The notes beneath the pieces were generated by a model. It did no database searches. It was not told the origin of the DNA and saw only the letters and a program-made list of their open reading frames with translations. The translations under genes and the position numbers were made by a program. A DNA stretch of 64,000 nucleotides. It comes from Nocardioides alkalitolerans (GTDB lineage: Bacteria; Actinomycetota; Actinomycetes; Propionibacteriales; Nocardioidaceae). Below, one piece after another: positions 49,769 through 59,484 of this stretch. The DNA is taken from contig CP116227.1 of assembly GCA_038184435.1 (NCBI GenBank), positions 3,873,501-3,937,500 of the forward strand. The letters run 5' to 3'. Within the stretch, counting starts at the first letter, position 1. The number at the start of each line of letters is the position of its first letter.

Positions 49769-50551
49769 ATGCGGGTCCACCACGCCGTCGCCGGGGTCCT
49801 CCGCCCCCGGTTCGCCGCCCGAGCGATCTGCCACGTGCTGGTCGTGGAGCACGAGGCGGGTCTGGTGCTCGTGGACGCGGGCTTCGGCACCGCGGACCTC
49901 GCGGATCCCCGCCGGCTGGGTCCGATGGGACGTGCGCTTCGCCCCGATCCCGACCCGAGCACGACCGCCCTCGCCGCCGTGCTCGCGCTCGGCTTCTCGG
50001 CGGAGGCGGTGACCCACGTCGTGCTCACCCACCTCGACTTCGACCACGCGGGTGGGCTCTCCGACTTCCCGCACGCCGTCGTGCACACGACGGCCGAGGA
50101 GTGGGCCGCGGCGACGGTCGCCACCCACGCCCCCGAGCGCCTGCGCTACAAGCCGGTGCAGTGGGCGACCACCAGCGACGTCCGCCGCTACGGCGGCGCG
50201 GGCGAGCCCTGGCGCCACGACCTGTCGGGCCACGAGGTGCTGCCCGGCATCACCCTCGTGCCGATGGCCGGGCACACCCGCGGGCACGCGATCGTCGCGG
50301 TCGAGGGCGACGACGGCCTCGTCGTCCACGCCGGTGACGCCGCCTTCGACGCGAGCGCGTACGGCGCGCACCACGCCACCACCGGCAAGGCGCTGCGCCG
50401 GGTGCCGCCGATGCGCGCCTTCGAGGTGGCCGCGGCGCGCCACCCCTGGCGGATCCGGGCCAACCACGCCGCCCTCCGGCGGCTGCAGGGCATCGAGGGC
50501 GTCACGGTCGTCAACGCCCACGACCCGCGGGTCTTCCCGGGCGAGGGCTAG
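49769..50551 (+). CDS. MBL-fold metallohydrolase, lactonase-like
   Basis: A 260-residue protein with THLDFDHAGGL near 92 (the HxDxDH zinc motif of AHL-lactonase-like enzymes), GHTRGHAIVA near 171 and HAGDAAFD near 190. No signal peptide. The substrate could be a lactone or another ester and is not known. Confidence 0.88.
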   Translation: MRVHHAVAGVLRPRFAARAICHVLVVEHEAGLVLVDAGFGTADLADPRRLGPMGRALRPDPDPSTTALAAVLALGFSAEAVTHVVLTHLDFDHAGGLSDFPHAVVHTTAEEWAAATVATHAPERLRYKPVQWATTSDVRRYGGAGEPWRHDLSGHEVLPGITLVPMAGHTRGHAIVAVEGDDGLVVHAGDAAFDASAYGAHHATTGKALRRVPPMRAFEVAAARHPWRIRANHAALRRLQGIEGVTVVNAHDPRVFPGEG

Positions 50552-50560
50552 GGCGGCCGT

Positions 50561-52126
50561 TCAGGCCACGGGCAGCTGCAGGGCGAAGATGGCGCCGCCC
50601 TCGGGGTGCTTCCGGTACGTCGCGGTGCCGCCCTGCGCCTCGGCGAGGATCCGCACGACGTAGAGCCCGAGACCCGTGCCCGTCGCGACGGAGGTCGCCG
50701 GGCGGGAGAACTCGCGGAACAGGTGCGGCTCGAAGTCCTCGGGGACGCCGGGGCCGCGGTCGACGACCTCGACCCGCACCGTGCGCCCTCCGGTGCCGGG
50801 CCGCACGGCGATCTGCACCGGCGCCGCGCCGTACCGCTGCGCGTTGCTGAGGAGGTTCCCCAGCATCTGCTCGAGGCGCAGCGGGTCGGCCCACGCGGCG
50901 GGGACCTCGGCGAGGTCGAGGCCGACCCCGTCGTGACCGTCGAAGAGGTCGGTGAGGAGGGCGGGCACGTCGACGCGGTGGAGGTCGACGTGGAGGGTGC
51001 CGCGGTGCACCTGGGTCGCGGTGAACAGGTCGGCGGTGACGCGGTCGAGCTGGGCGACCTGGCGCTTGACCGAGCGGTACAGCTGCTCCTGGTCGGCCTC
51101 GCTCAGCGTCGCGAGGCCCCAGGAGACGGCCTCGACCGCGCCGTCGATGACGGCGATGGGCCCGCGGAGCTCGTGGGCCGCGGTGGCGATGGCGCGGCGG
51201 AGCAGGCCGACGTCCTCGGTGGTCGAGTCGAGGTAGACGAAGATCGTGGTGCCGGCGCGGCGCAGGGTGGCGCGCACGGTGCCGGCGTCGACGAGGGCCT
51301 CGAAGACGGCGTCGCTCTCGTGGCGGTGGGTGGCGACGTGGTGGGCCAGTCCGGGTGCCGTCAGGCTCAGCAGCGAGCCGACCTCGGGCGACCCGCCGAG
51401 CAGCCGCTTGGCGACCGGGTTGGCGAAGCGGATCCGGGGCGAGGCCTCCTCCGTCACCTCGAGCACACCGAAGGGCGCGTGCTCGAGCGCGGCCGCGGCG
51501 CCGGTGGACCGGTCCGTGCCCCCGGCCCGCTCGACCGGTGCGGGGCCGGTGCGCACGGGCCGCGCCGTACCCTCGCCGGCCGGTCCCTGGGTCACGGCGA
51601 CCGGCTGGCTCGGGCGGCGGGTGAGCCCGCTGACCTCCTCGACGTAGGCCAGGATCGCGTGGAGCGACGTGCCCTTCTGGACGTAGCCGTCGGCGCCCGC
51701 GGCGACGGCGCGCGACGCCATCTGGGTCGCGCCGAAGGCGGACATGGCGATGATCTTGGCGCGGGGGAGCGAGCGGCGCAGGGTCGGCAGGGCCTCGAGG
51801 CCGTCCATCACGGGCATCGCGATGTCGAGCAGCACGAGGTCGGGCACGGTGCGGCGGGCGACCTCGATGCCGGTGCGGCCGTCGGCGGCCTCGCCGACCA
51901 CCTCGAACCCGCCTCGCGCGAGCACGAGCCGCAGCAGGTTGCGCAGGTCGGCGGTGTCGTCGACGACGACGACGCGGCGGCCGGTGGTCGGGCGGTCGCC
52001 GATCGCGGGCTGTGCGGGGGCGGCCGGATCGACCGGTGCGGGGGCACCGCCCGTGAGGGGTGAGGGCTCGATCGTGAGCATGCGGGGGGTCCGATCATCC
52101 GGAGGGGTGGCCCAACTCTCCCGCAT
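50561..52126 (-). CDS. Receiver - PAS-like - histidine kinase hybrid
   Basis: A 521-residue protein whose receiver domain comes first (VVVVDDTADLRNLL, phospho-Asp in LVLLDIAMPVMDG near 100, Lys in GYVQKG), then a short PAS-like stretch, HisKA (TAAHELRGPIAVIDG, His near 320) and HATPase (LGNLLSNAQRYG, DRGPGVP, GTGLGLYVV). No membrane segment. The ATG at 52126 or one at 52081 could start it. It diverges from clpB. Confidence 0.88.
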   Translation of the reverse strand: MRESWATPPDDRTPRMLTIEPSPLTGGAPAPVDPAAPAQPAIGDRPTTGRRVVVVDDTADLRNLLRLVLARGGFEVVGEAADGRTGIEVARRTVPDLVLLDIAMPVMDGLEALPTLRRSLPRAKIIAMSAFGATQMASRAVAAGADGYVQKGTSLHAILAYVEEVSGLTRRPSQPVAVTQGPAGEGTARPVRTGPAPVERAGGTDRSTGAAAALEHAPFGVLEVTEEASPRIRFANPVAKRLLGGSPEVGSLLSLTAPGLAHHVATHRHESDAVFEALVDAGTVRATLRRAGTTIFVYLDSTTEDVGLLRRAIATAAHELRGPIAVIDGAVEAVSWGLATLSEADQEQLYRSVKRQVAQLDRVTADLFTATQVHRGTLHVDLHRVDVPALLTDLFDGHDGVGLDLAEVPAAWADPLRLEQMLGNLLSNAQRYGAAPVQIAVRPGTGGRTVRVEVVDRGPGVPEDFEPHLFREFSRPATSVATGTGLGLYVVRILAEAQGGTATYRKHPEGGAIFALQLPVA

Positions 52127-52194
52127 CGGGGCGGCCTCCGCAGGCGCTTCGGGGGAACGCAGCCGATCCGTTTCCAGGAATGGTCAAATTTCCT

Positions 52195-52221
52195 AGAGTT
52201 GAGGGGAATCGACTCAACTCT
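52195..52221. promoter_or_regulatory. HAIR-like HspR operator before clpB
   Basis: AGAGTTGAG and CTCAACTCT are perfect arms with a 9-base spacer. The inner TTGAG-N9-CTCAA has exactly the spacing of the HAIR element (CTTGAGT-N7-ACTCAAG) bound by HspR before dnaK and clpB in actinobacteria. It lies about 100 bases before the clpB ATG. Confidence 0.8.
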
Positions 52222-52320
52222 TGGGTCGTTGCAAGGACCAGACGGTCACACTGGCCGTCGGAACACGGAACGACGCGGAGCACCGCTCCGCAGGACACCA
52301 CGGAGACCAGGAGCCGCCCC

Positions 52321-54945
52321 ATGAGTCAGTTCGGTGCCGACAGGTTCACGACCCGCGCCCGTGAGGCGATCGAGGTCGCCCAGGTCGCCGCCACCACCGC
52401 CGGCCACACCTCCACCGAGCCCGTCCACCTGCTCGTCGCCCTCCTCGGGGGCGGACCGGGCGGGGCCAGGGGCGAGCAGGAGGGCATCGTCCGCAGCGTC
52501 GTCACTGCCTCCGGCGTGGACCCCGCGACCCTGCTCGGGTCCGCGCAGGCCGCCGTCGCCGCGCTCCCGCGGGCCTCGGGCGCGACGGTGCAGCAGCCCG
52601 GCGCCTCGCCGGCGCTCACCCGCGTGCTCGCCAAGGGCATCGACCTCGCGGCCGCGATGAAGGACGACTACGTCGCCACCGAGCACCTCCTCGTCGCGCT
52701 CGCCTCGGTCGAGAGCAGCGCGCAGAAGGTCCTCGCCGACGCCGGCCTGACCATGCAGGGGCTGTCGGAGCAGCTCGTGACGATCCGCGGGTCGCGCCGG
52801 GTCACCAGCCAGGACGCGGAGTCGACCTACGAGGCGCTCGAGAAGTACTCCGTCGACCTCACCGCCGCCGCCGAGGAAGGTCGGCTCGACCCCGTCATCG
52901 GCCGCGACGCCGAGATCCGCCGCGTCATCCAGGTGCTGAGCCGACGCACCAAGAACAACCCGGTGCTCATCGGCGAGCCCGGCGTCGGCAAGACCGCCGT
53001 CGTCGAGGGCCTCGCCCAGCGCGTCGTCGACGGCGACGTGCCCGACTCGCTCAAGGGTCGCCGCGTGCTCAGCCTCGACCTCGCGGCGATGGTCGCGGGC
53101 GCGAAGTACCGCGGCGAGTTCGAGGAGCGGCTCAAGGCCGTGCTCGAGGAGATCAAGGACGCCGGCGGCCAGGTCATCACCTTCATCGACGAGCTGCACA
53201 CCGTCGTCGGCGCCGGGGCCGGCGGCGAGGGCGCGATGGACGCCGGCAACATGCTGAAGCCGATGCTGGCCCGCGGCGAGCTGCACATGGTCGGCGCGAC
53301 GACGCTCGACGAGTACCGCGAGCACGTCGAGAAGGACCCCGCCCTCGAGCGCCGCTTCCAGCAGGTGTTCGTCGGCGAGCCGAGCGTCCCCGACACGATC
53401 CAGATCCTGCGCGGCATCCAGGAGAAGTACGAGGCCCACCACGGCGTCCGCATCACCGACGCCGCGCTCGTCGCGGCCGCGACGCTGAGCCACCGCTACA
53501 TCACCGGCCGCCAGCTGCCCGACAAGGCGATCGACCTCATCGACGAGGCTGCCTCGCGCCTGCGCATGGAGCACGAGTCCTCCCCGGAGGAGATCGACCA
53601 GCTCCGCCGTCTGGTCGACCGGCTGAAGATGGAGCAGTTCGCGCTCGAGAAGGAGCACGACGACGCCTCCGTCGAGCGGCTCGAGGCGCTCCGCTCCGAC
53701 CTCGCCGACCGCGAGGAGGAGCTGCGGGCGCTCGAGGCCCGCTGGGAGCGCGAGCGGGCGTCCCTGGAGGGCGAGGGAGAGCTGCGTCGCCAGCTCGACC
53801 AGCTGCGCGTCGAGGCCGAGCGGCTGCAGCGCGAGGGCGACCTCGGGCAGGCCAGCGAGATCCTCTACGGCCGCATCCCGGCGCTGGAGAAGCAGCTCGA
53901 GGAGGAGGCCGCGACCGTCAGCATGGAGAAGGACCAGGAGCCGCTCGTCGGTGACGAGGTCGGCCCCGCGCAGATCGCGGACGTCGTCGAGGCGTGGACG
54001 GGCATCCCCACCGGTCGCCTCCTCGAGGGCGAGGGGTCGAAGCTCCTCCGCATGGAGGAGGTCATCGGGGAGCGTCTCATCGGGCAGCGGGAGGCCGTGA
54101 CGGCGGTGAGCGACGCCGTACGACGCTCGCGGGCCGGCATCGCCGACCCCGACCGGCCCACCGGCTCGTTCCTCTTCCTCGGCCCGACCGGCACCGGCAA
54201 GACCGAGCTGGCGAAGGCGCTCGCCGACTTCCTGTTCGACGACGAGCGGGCGATCGTGCGGATCGACATGAGCGAGTACGCCGAGAAGCACTCGGTCGCG
54301 CGGCTCGTCGGGGCGCCGCCCGGCTACGTCGGGTACGACGAGGGTGGTCAGCTCACCGAGGCGGTGCGCCGGCGGCCCTACTCCGTCGTGCTGCTCGACG
54401 AGGTCGAGAAGGCCCACCCCGAGGTCTTCGACATCCTGCTGCAGGTGCTCGACGACGGTCGCCTGACCGACGGGCAGGGCCGCACGGTCGACTTCCGGAA
54501 CACGCTGCTGATCCTGACGTCCAACCTCGGGGCGACCTACCTCATCGACCCGATCCTGGCGCCGGAGCAGAAGCGTGAGCTGGTGCTCGCGGAGGTGCGG
54601 TCGCGGTTCAAGCCGGAGTTCCTCAACCGGCTCGACGAGGTCGTGCTCTTCGACGCGCTGACGATGGACGCGCTGCGCCGCATCGTCGACATCCAGCTCC
54701 GCCTGCTGGAGGAGCGTCTCGCGGCGCGGCGCATCTCGGTCGAGGTGACGGACGCGGCGAAGGAGTGGCTGGCGGACACGGGCTTCGACCCGGCGTACGG
54801 CGCCCGGCCCCTGCGCCGGCTCATCCAGTCGGCGATCGGCGACCCGCTCGCGCGGATGCTCATCGGCGGCGAGGTGGGCGACGGCGGCACCGTGCGCGTC
54901 GACCACCCCGAGGGCGGCGACGCCCTGGTGCTGGAGGCCGTCTGA
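52321..54945 (+). CDS. clpB: ClpB chaperone
   Basis: An 874-residue AAA+ disaggregase working with DnaK. N domain (residues 1-150), first AAA with GEPGVGKTA (Walker A near 218), coiled middle domain (about 410-530, Glu/Arg-rich), second AAA with GPTGTGKTE near 620 and LLDEVEKAHPEVFD, then the C-terminal domain. CAGGAG precedes the ATG. Regulated by the HAIR-like element upstream; a strong hairpin follows. Confidence 0.97.
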   Translation: MSQFGADRFTTRAREAIEVAQVAATTAGHTSTEPVHLLVALLGGGPGGARGEQEGIVRSVVTASGVDPATLLGSAQAAVAALPRASGATVQQPGASPALTRVLAKGIDLAAAMKDDYVATEHLLVALASVESSAQKVLADAGLTMQGLSEQLVTIRGSRRVTSQDAESTYEALEKYSVDLTAAAEEGRLDPVIGRDAEIRRVIQVLSRRTKNNPVLIGEPGVGKTAVVEGLAQRVVDGDVPDSLKGRRVLSLDLAAMVAGAKYRGEFEERLKAVLEEIKDAGGQVITFIDELHTVVGAGAGGEGAMDAGNMLKPMLARGELHMVGATTLDEYREHVEKDPALERRFQQVFVGEPSVPDTIQILRGIQEKYEAHHGVRITDAALVAAATLSHRYITGRQLPDKAIDLIDEAASRLRMEHESSPEEIDQLRRLVDRLKMEQFALEKEHDDASVERLEALRSDLADREEELRALEARWERERASLEGEGELRRQLDQLRVEAERLQREGDLGQASEILYGRIPALEKQLEEEAATVSMEKDQEPLVGDEVGPAQIADVVEAWTGIPTGRLLEGEGSKLLRMEEVIGERLIGQREAVTAVSDAVRRSRAGIADPDRPTGSFLFLGPTGTGKTELAKALADFLFDDERAIVRIDMSEYAEKHSVARLVGAPPGYVGYDEGGQLTEAVRRRPYSVVLLDEVEKAHPEVFDILLQVLDDGRLTDGQGRTVDFRNTLLILTSNLGATYLIDPILAPEQKRELVLAEVRSRFKPEFLNRLDEVVLFDALTMDALRRIVDIQLRLLEERLAARRISVEVTDAAKEWLADTGFDPAYGARPLRRLIQSAIGDPLARMLIGGEVGDGGTVRVDHPEGGDALVLEAV

Positions 54946-54973
54946 CCGACCCCCACCCCGCCCGCGCGGTCGT

Positions 54974-55008
54974 GGTGCGAGGCCTGCACTTCCCGCAGGC
55001 CTCGCACC
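54974..55008. terminator. Terminator hairpin after clpB
   Basis: Perfect 14-base arms GGTGCGAGGCCTGC (54974-54987) and GCAGGCCTCGCACC (54995-55008) with a 7-base loop, 28 bases after the clpB stop. Confidence 0.8.
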
Positions 55009-55048
55009 GCGGCTCCGGGGCGTTGGCCGCACATGGTGGAATGAACGG

Positions 55049-56320
55049 GTGACCTCAGGAGCATCCGAGCGCCGCCCGCCCCAGGTGACCTTCGCCGGTT
55101 GGCTGGTGGTCGGTGGGTCCGTCTTCGTGCTGCTCGGGGCCTTCGAGGCCATGTCGTCGCTGCGCACGCTCGAGACGCGCGCCATGATCGAGCAGTTCCT
55201 CGACGAGCCGCCCGGCAGCTCGCTGGGCATCGGCGTCGAGCGGGCCCGGGAGCTGCGTCGCATCGCCATCTTCGTGCTGGCCGCCTGCGCGACGGTCGCC
55301 GCGATCCTCGGCGTCTTCGCGCTCCGGCGCGACAAGGGAGCGCGCATCGGGCTCACCGTCGTCGCGCCGCCGCTGTTCCTCGCGGGGTCCGTCGCGGGCG
55401 GCTTCGCCTCCGCCGTGGTGACCGTCTCCATCGTCATGCTGTGGCTCGAGCCGGCGCGCAGCTGGTTCGCCCGGCGCCCCCTCCCGGAGCGCTTCCGCCT
55501 GCCGCGCGAGGGGGGCGCCCGTCCCGACCGGGCCGACGGCTCCGACCGCACCGACCGCACCGACCGTCCCGCCGCCCTCGGTGGCGACAGCACCCCGTCG
55601 TCGTACGGCGCGCAGCCGCCCGTCGACGGCCCCGTGCAGCAGCCGTGGGGGCGCGCGTCGGGCGGCTCGACGTACCCGACCTACCCCCCGCAGCAGCCCG
55701 ACGAGCCGGCATCGTCCGCACCGGGGTCGCCGTCCGCACCGGGGTCGCCGTATGCGCCCGGATCCCCGTACGCCGAGGGCTCGCCGTACGCGCAGCCCGC
55801 GGCGTACCACGGGTTCGGCGAGACCCACGGTGGTCCGGTGCAGGGCCGGGGGCCGTGGTCCGCGGCGCCCACGCGACGGCCCGGAGCAGTGATGGCGGCG
55901 GCGCTCGCGACGTGGATCGCGTCGGGCCTGCTGGCGGTGCTCATGCTCGTGCAGGCCGCGGTCGTCGTCGCCTCCCCCGACCTGCTCATGGACGAGGTGC
56001 GTCGCACCCAGCCCGAGCTGCTCGACCAGGGCGTCACGGAGGGCTACCTCGTCGGCGCGACGATCGGCATGGTCGGCGTCGTCGTGGTGTGGTGCGTCGT
56101 GGCCTGCGTGCTGGCGGCGCTCACGGTGCGCGGCCGCGGCTGGGCGCGCGTGATGCTGCTGGTCTCCGCCGGGGTCGCCGGCGGGATCTGCCTCCTCGGC
56201 ACCCTGCTCGCCCCGCCCCTGGTGGTCGGCATCCCGGCTACCGCGATCACCGTCGTCGCCCTCCTCCGTCGTGACGTGGCCGCGTGGTTCGCGGCCCAGG
56301 ACCGGGCGCGCCGCGCATGA
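55049..56320 (+). CDS. Multi-pass membrane protein with Pro/Gly/Ser-rich middle
   Basis: A 423-residue protein of unrecognised family. Three helices lie in residues 15-140, then a disordered stretch (about 150-285) with DRTDRTDR and a repeat of P-G-S-P-Y-A, then about four helices in 290-405. GTG start. The next gene overlaps it by 4 bases and encodes a protein of similar style, so the two may work together. Confidence 0.75.
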   Translation: MTSGASERRPPQVTFAGWLVVGGSVFVLLGAFEAMSSLRTLETRAMIEQFLDEPPGSSLGIGVERARELRRIAIFVLAACATVAAILGVFALRRDKGARIGLTVVAPPLFLAGSVAGGFASAVVTVSIVMLWLEPARSWFARRPLPERFRLPREGGARPDRADGSDRTDRTDRPAALGGDSTPSSYGAQPPVDGPVQQPWGRASGGSTYPTYPPQQPDEPASSAPGSPSAPGSPYAPGSPYAEGSPYAQPAAYHGFGETHGGPVQGRGPWSAAPTRRPGAVMAAALATWIASGLLAVLMLVQAAVVVASPDLLMDEVRRTQPELLDQGVTEGYLVGATIGMVGVVVVWCVVACVLAALTVRGRGWARVMLLVSAGVAGGICLLGTLLAPPLVVGIPATAITVVALLRRDVAAWFAAQDRARRA

Positions 56321-57087
56321 GCGGCTACGGCGGCCCGTCGCCGTCCGACCCCGCCTGGAGCTGGCAGGCCGCCCCGGGTGCCGCGGGCAACCCCTACGGC
56401 ATCCCCGACCACCGGCCGTCGCGCCCGGGGTCGGTCATCGCCGCCGGTGTGATCACGATGGTGTGCTCGACCGGCGTCGCCCTCTTCGCCGGTGCGCTGG
56501 CCGCCTTCGGCGCGCTCGTCTCCGTCAGCGGCTTCACGGCCGACGACGACGCGGGCGGCCTCGGTGACGCGTTCGGGGTGGCCTTCGGCGTCGCTGCCGC
56601 TGTCGCCGCCGCGTTCGCCGCGTGGGCGGTGGCGGCCTTCGTGCTCGGGATCCTCGTCATCCGCGGCTCGAGCGTCGCCCGCTGGATGCTGACGGTCAGC
56701 TCGGTCCTCGTCGCGCTCCTCATGCTGGGGTCGGCCCTCGCCGTCTCGGACGCCGAGTCGCTCGTCGTGACGGTGCCCGGGATCCTGCTGCCCCTGCTCG
56801 TCGTGGCGCTCCTCTTCATGCCCGGCACGTCCCCGTGGTTCGCCCACGGCGGCGGCTCCGCGCAGCTGATCTCGGCGGCGCCCGGCTACGGCAGCCACGG
56901 CGTCCCGGGCTCGCCCTACGCGCCGGGGAACGCCTACGGACCGCCGGTCCAGGGGTACGGCGCGGGTGGGCCGGCGCCGTACGCGGATCCCGCGCCGTAC
57001 TCCGCGCCGAACTCCGCGCCCGACCTGCGCAAGCCCCCAGCGGGGCCGGGCCCGGGGCCGGGCCCGGGGCCGGAGGCGCCGCGCTGA
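56317..57087 (+). CDS. Membrane protein with Pro/Gly-rich ends
   Basis: A 256-residue protein with a Gly/Pro-rich start (MSGYGGPSPS), about four membrane helices (40-180) and a disordered Tyr/Pro/Gly tail ending in GPGPGPGP. It resembles the C-terminal half of the preceding protein, and the pair may be an old duplication. Family unrecognised. Confidence 0.75.
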   Translation: MSGYGGPSPSDPAWSWQAAPGAAGNPYGIPDHRPSRPGSVIAAGVITMVCSTGVALFAGALAAFGALVSVSGFTADDDAGGLGDAFGVAFGVAAAVAAAFAAWAVAAFVLGILVIRGSSVARWMLTVSSVLVALLMLGSALAVSDAESLVVTVPGILLPLLVVALLFMPGTSPWFAHGGGSAQLISAAPGYGSHGVPGSPYAPGNAYGPPVQGYGAGGPAPYADPAPYSAPNSAPDLRKPPAGPGPGPGPGPEAPR

Positions 57088-57122
57088 TCGGTCGGCGGTG
57101 GCCGCGCGGCTGACCGGCCGCT

Positions 57123-57170
57123 GGACGTCATGCGCCGCGGCGGTCGGGGGCAGCGCTTCGCATGACGTCC
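57123..57170. terminator. Inverted repeat after the membrane-protein pair
   Basis: GGACGTCATGCG (57123-57134) and CGCATGACGTCC (57159-57170) are perfect 12-base arms with a 24-base loop, between convergent gene ends. Probably terminates both strands. Confidence 0.65.
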
Positions 57171-57271
57171 GGGAGGGGGGCGGGGGCCTCCGGGCGGCTG
57201 GGGCCCGGAAATGTGCGGATGGGGTCGGTCCGCCCGAAGGGGGCCGGCACCAAGTGCACAGTTCCGAGGGC

Positions 57272-58228
57272 TCAGTCCGCCGCCTCGTAGGTGCCCACCA
57301 GCCCGTCGCACCCGGCGGGACTGCTGACGCCACCGTCGGCGACGAGCAGCTCGACCCGGGTGCCATCGCCGAGGGCGGTCGCGAACCGCCCTTCGGGGAA
57401 GCGGACGCGGCGGAGCTCCACCAGCGTCGTACCGTCCCCCGCCCGCAGCACCAGCTCGCCCCCGTCGCGAACCTCGGCGGAGCGGGTGTCGACCAGGGTC
57501 TGCCCGAACCGGCTGCCGCACCCGACGAGCGTGGCGATCACTCGCCCGAAGCGGAGCGCGCCGTCGTCGCCGCGGACAACCTCGCCGCCCACGGAGTTGC
57601 ACACGTCGACGCCGCGAAGGGCGTCAGCAGCGATCGTGATGCGGGCGTCGCCCGCGTGCGGCAGCTCCTCGCCCACGACGCGCTCGACCACCCAGGAGCC
57701 GTCGACGTCGGCGGTCGTCTCCGTGGTGGCCCCGGTACGGCGCAGCTCCACCACCGTTGCCCCCTCGGCGTCGCGCAGGTGGAGCGTGTCGGGGTCGAGG
57801 AGGACGGCGCCGGTCACGAGCTGCAGGGACCCCAGGACGCTCGTGTGGGGGAAGCAGCCCACGTAGGTGGACCTGAACGAGTCGAGTCGCATCTCGCCGG
57901 GCCGGCCCCACACGACGCGGGCGTCGAACGCGTTGCAGCCGTCGTCACCGCTCGCCGCGTCCTCGCCGAGAGTCAGCTGAGCATCTTGCTCGGCCGCCTG
58001 TGTGGTGGACGAGCCGTCGAAGCCGACGACGTCCCAGGAGCCCCGGGCGTTCGCGGCCGTCGCGGGGGTCTCCGCGGGCGCACCTGCGGGCGCTGCACCA
58101 GCGTCGTCGGTGTCCTCGCCGCCGGCCGCACCGCCCCACCAGAAGGCCCCGAGCAGCACGAGCGCGGCCGCGACGCCTGACGCGACCAGTCCCAGCGCCA
58201 GACGCCGTCGACGCACCGCCGTGTCCAT
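57272..58228 (-). CDS. META/HslJ-like domain protein, membrane-anchored
   Basis: A 318-residue protein with an N-terminal membrane segment (about 10-30), a short disordered region, then at least two repeats each starting with SWxV and ending with a VGC or LVGC segment (about 63-160 and 172-255), as in META (HslJ-like) domains. Several cysteines are paired within the repeats. Likely anchored outside the cell. Function unknown. Confidence 0.75.
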   Translation of the reverse strand: MDTAVRRRRLALGLVASGVAAALVLLGAFWWGGAAGGEDTDDAGAAPAGAPAETPATAANARGSWDVVGFDGSSTTQAAEQDAQLTLGEDAASGDDGCNAFDARVVWGRPGEMRLDSFRSTYVGCFPHTSVLGSLQLVTGAVLLDPDTLHLRDAEGATVVELRRTGATTETTADVDGSWVVERVVGEELPHAGDARITIAADALRGVDVCNSVGGEVVRGDDGALRFGRVIATLVGCGSRFGQTLVDTRSAEVRDGGELVLRAGDGTTLVELRRVRFPEGRFATALGDGTRVELLVADGGVSSPAGCDGLVGTYEAAD

Positions 58229-58329
58229 CGACCACTCCTCCGCACGCGCGAACGAGCGGGCCCCCGTCGAGCGCGCTCGCCGTCAGACGCGCCGTACTCC
58301 CGCGCGGGTTCCCGACGGCACCGCGGAAC

Positions 58330-59484
58330 CTACGCCCGCAGCTCCGCCGCGCGCAGCCGTCGGATGCCCTCGACGACGACGTCCTCGTCCTTGCAGAACG
58401 CCCACCGCACGAGGTGTCGCCCGGTCTCTCCGGCGTAGAACCCCTGCATCGGGATGGCGACGACGCCCGCGCGCTCGGGCAGCGCGGCGCAGAAGGCCGC
58501 GCCGTCGGCCCAGCCGAGGTCCTCGACGTCGGTGACGGTGAAGTAGGTGCCCTCGGAGACCCGCGGAGCGAGCCCGGCCTCGGCGAGGCCGTCGAGCAGC
58601 ACGTCCCGGCGCCGCTGGAGGTCGGTCGCGAGCACCAGCGGGAAGTCGCCCTCGTGGTCGAGCGCGTGCGCGGCGGCGGGCTGCAGCGGCGAGCCGGAGG
58701 TGAAGGTCGTCCACTGCTTGACGGCGAGGACGGCGTCCACGAGGTGGGCCGGTCCGGTCGCCCAGCCGACCTTCCAGCCGGTGAGGGACCAGGACTTGCC
58801 GAGGCTCGAGAGCGTCAGCGTGCGCTCGGCCATCCCCGGGAGGGTGGCGATCGGTCGGTGCCGCCGTCCGTCGAAGACGAGGTGCTCGTAGACCTCGTCG
58901 GTCACGACGACCACGTCGTGCCGCACCGCCAGCTCGGCGACGACGGCCAGCTCCGCGTCGGTGAGCACGGTGCCGGTCGGGTTGTGCGGGGTGTTGAGCA
59001 GGAGGAGGCGGGTGCCGTCGTGCACGGCCGCCCGCAATGCGTCGACATCGAGCCGGAACGACGGCGCAGGCAGCGTCACCGGACGCAGCACCGCCCCGGC
59101 CATCTGCAGCATCGCGGGGTAGGAGTCGTAGAACGGCTCGAGCAGCACGACCTCGTCACCGGGGTCCACGAGCCCGAGCACCGCGCTGGCGATGCCCTCC
59201 GTCGCTCCCGTGGTGACGACCACCTGGGTCTCGGGGTCGAGGTCGATGCCGTGGTGGCGGGCCTGGTGCCGGGCGACGGCCACCCGCAGCTCGGGGACGC
59301 CGCGGCCCGGTGCGTACTGGTTCCGCCCCTCCAGCAACGCCGTCCGCGCCCGCTCGAGCACGGAGGCGGGACCGTCGGTGTCGGGGAAGCCCTGGCCGAG
59401 GTTCACCGCCCCGGTCCGCACCGCGAGGGCGGACATGGCGGAGAAGATCGTCGGCGGGATGCCGTCCAGGCGTCGTGCGGTCAG
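58330..59484 (-). CDS. dapC: Class I/II aminotransferase, DapC-like (CTG start)
   Basis: A PLP enzyme of about 384 residues, closest in pattern to actinobacterial DapC (N-succinyldiaminopimelate aminotransferase of the lysine/cell-wall route). Seen: LGQGFPD, VTTGATEGI, NTPHNPTG, VTDEVYEHLVFDG and the PLP-Lys in SSLGKSWSLTGWKVGW. The first ATG (59436) would cut off RRLDGIPPTIFSA, which matches the conserved RLxxxxxTxFxxMSALA start of the family. In frame there is only a CTG at 59484, with GGAG 8 bases upstream and a 4-base CTGA overlap with the preceding gene, so a CTG start is likely. Confidence 0.88.
   Translation of the reverse strand: MTARRLDGIPPTIFSAMSALAVRTGAVNLGQGFPDTDGPASVLERARTALLEGRNQYAPGRGVPELRVAVARHQARHHGIDLDPETQVVVTTGATEGIASAVLGLVDPGDEVVLLEPFYDSYPAMLQMAGAVLRPVTLPAPSFRLDVDALRAAVHDGTRLLLLNTPHNPTGTVLTDAELAVVAELAVRHDVVVVTDEVYEHLVFDGRRHRPIATLPGMAERTLTLSSLGKSWSLTGWKVGWATGPAHLVDAVLAVKQWTTFTSGSPLQPAAAHALDHEGDFPLVLATDLQRRRDVLLDGLAEAGLAPRVSEGTYFTVTDVEDLGWADGAAFCAALPERAGVVAIPMQGFYAGETGRHLVRWAFCKDEDVVVEGIRRLRAAELRA

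Noticed and set aside
52246..55593. 1115-codon minus-strand frame opposite clpB
   Set aside because: Shadow of ClpB; no recognisable domain, and the clpB frame has full AAA+ motifs.
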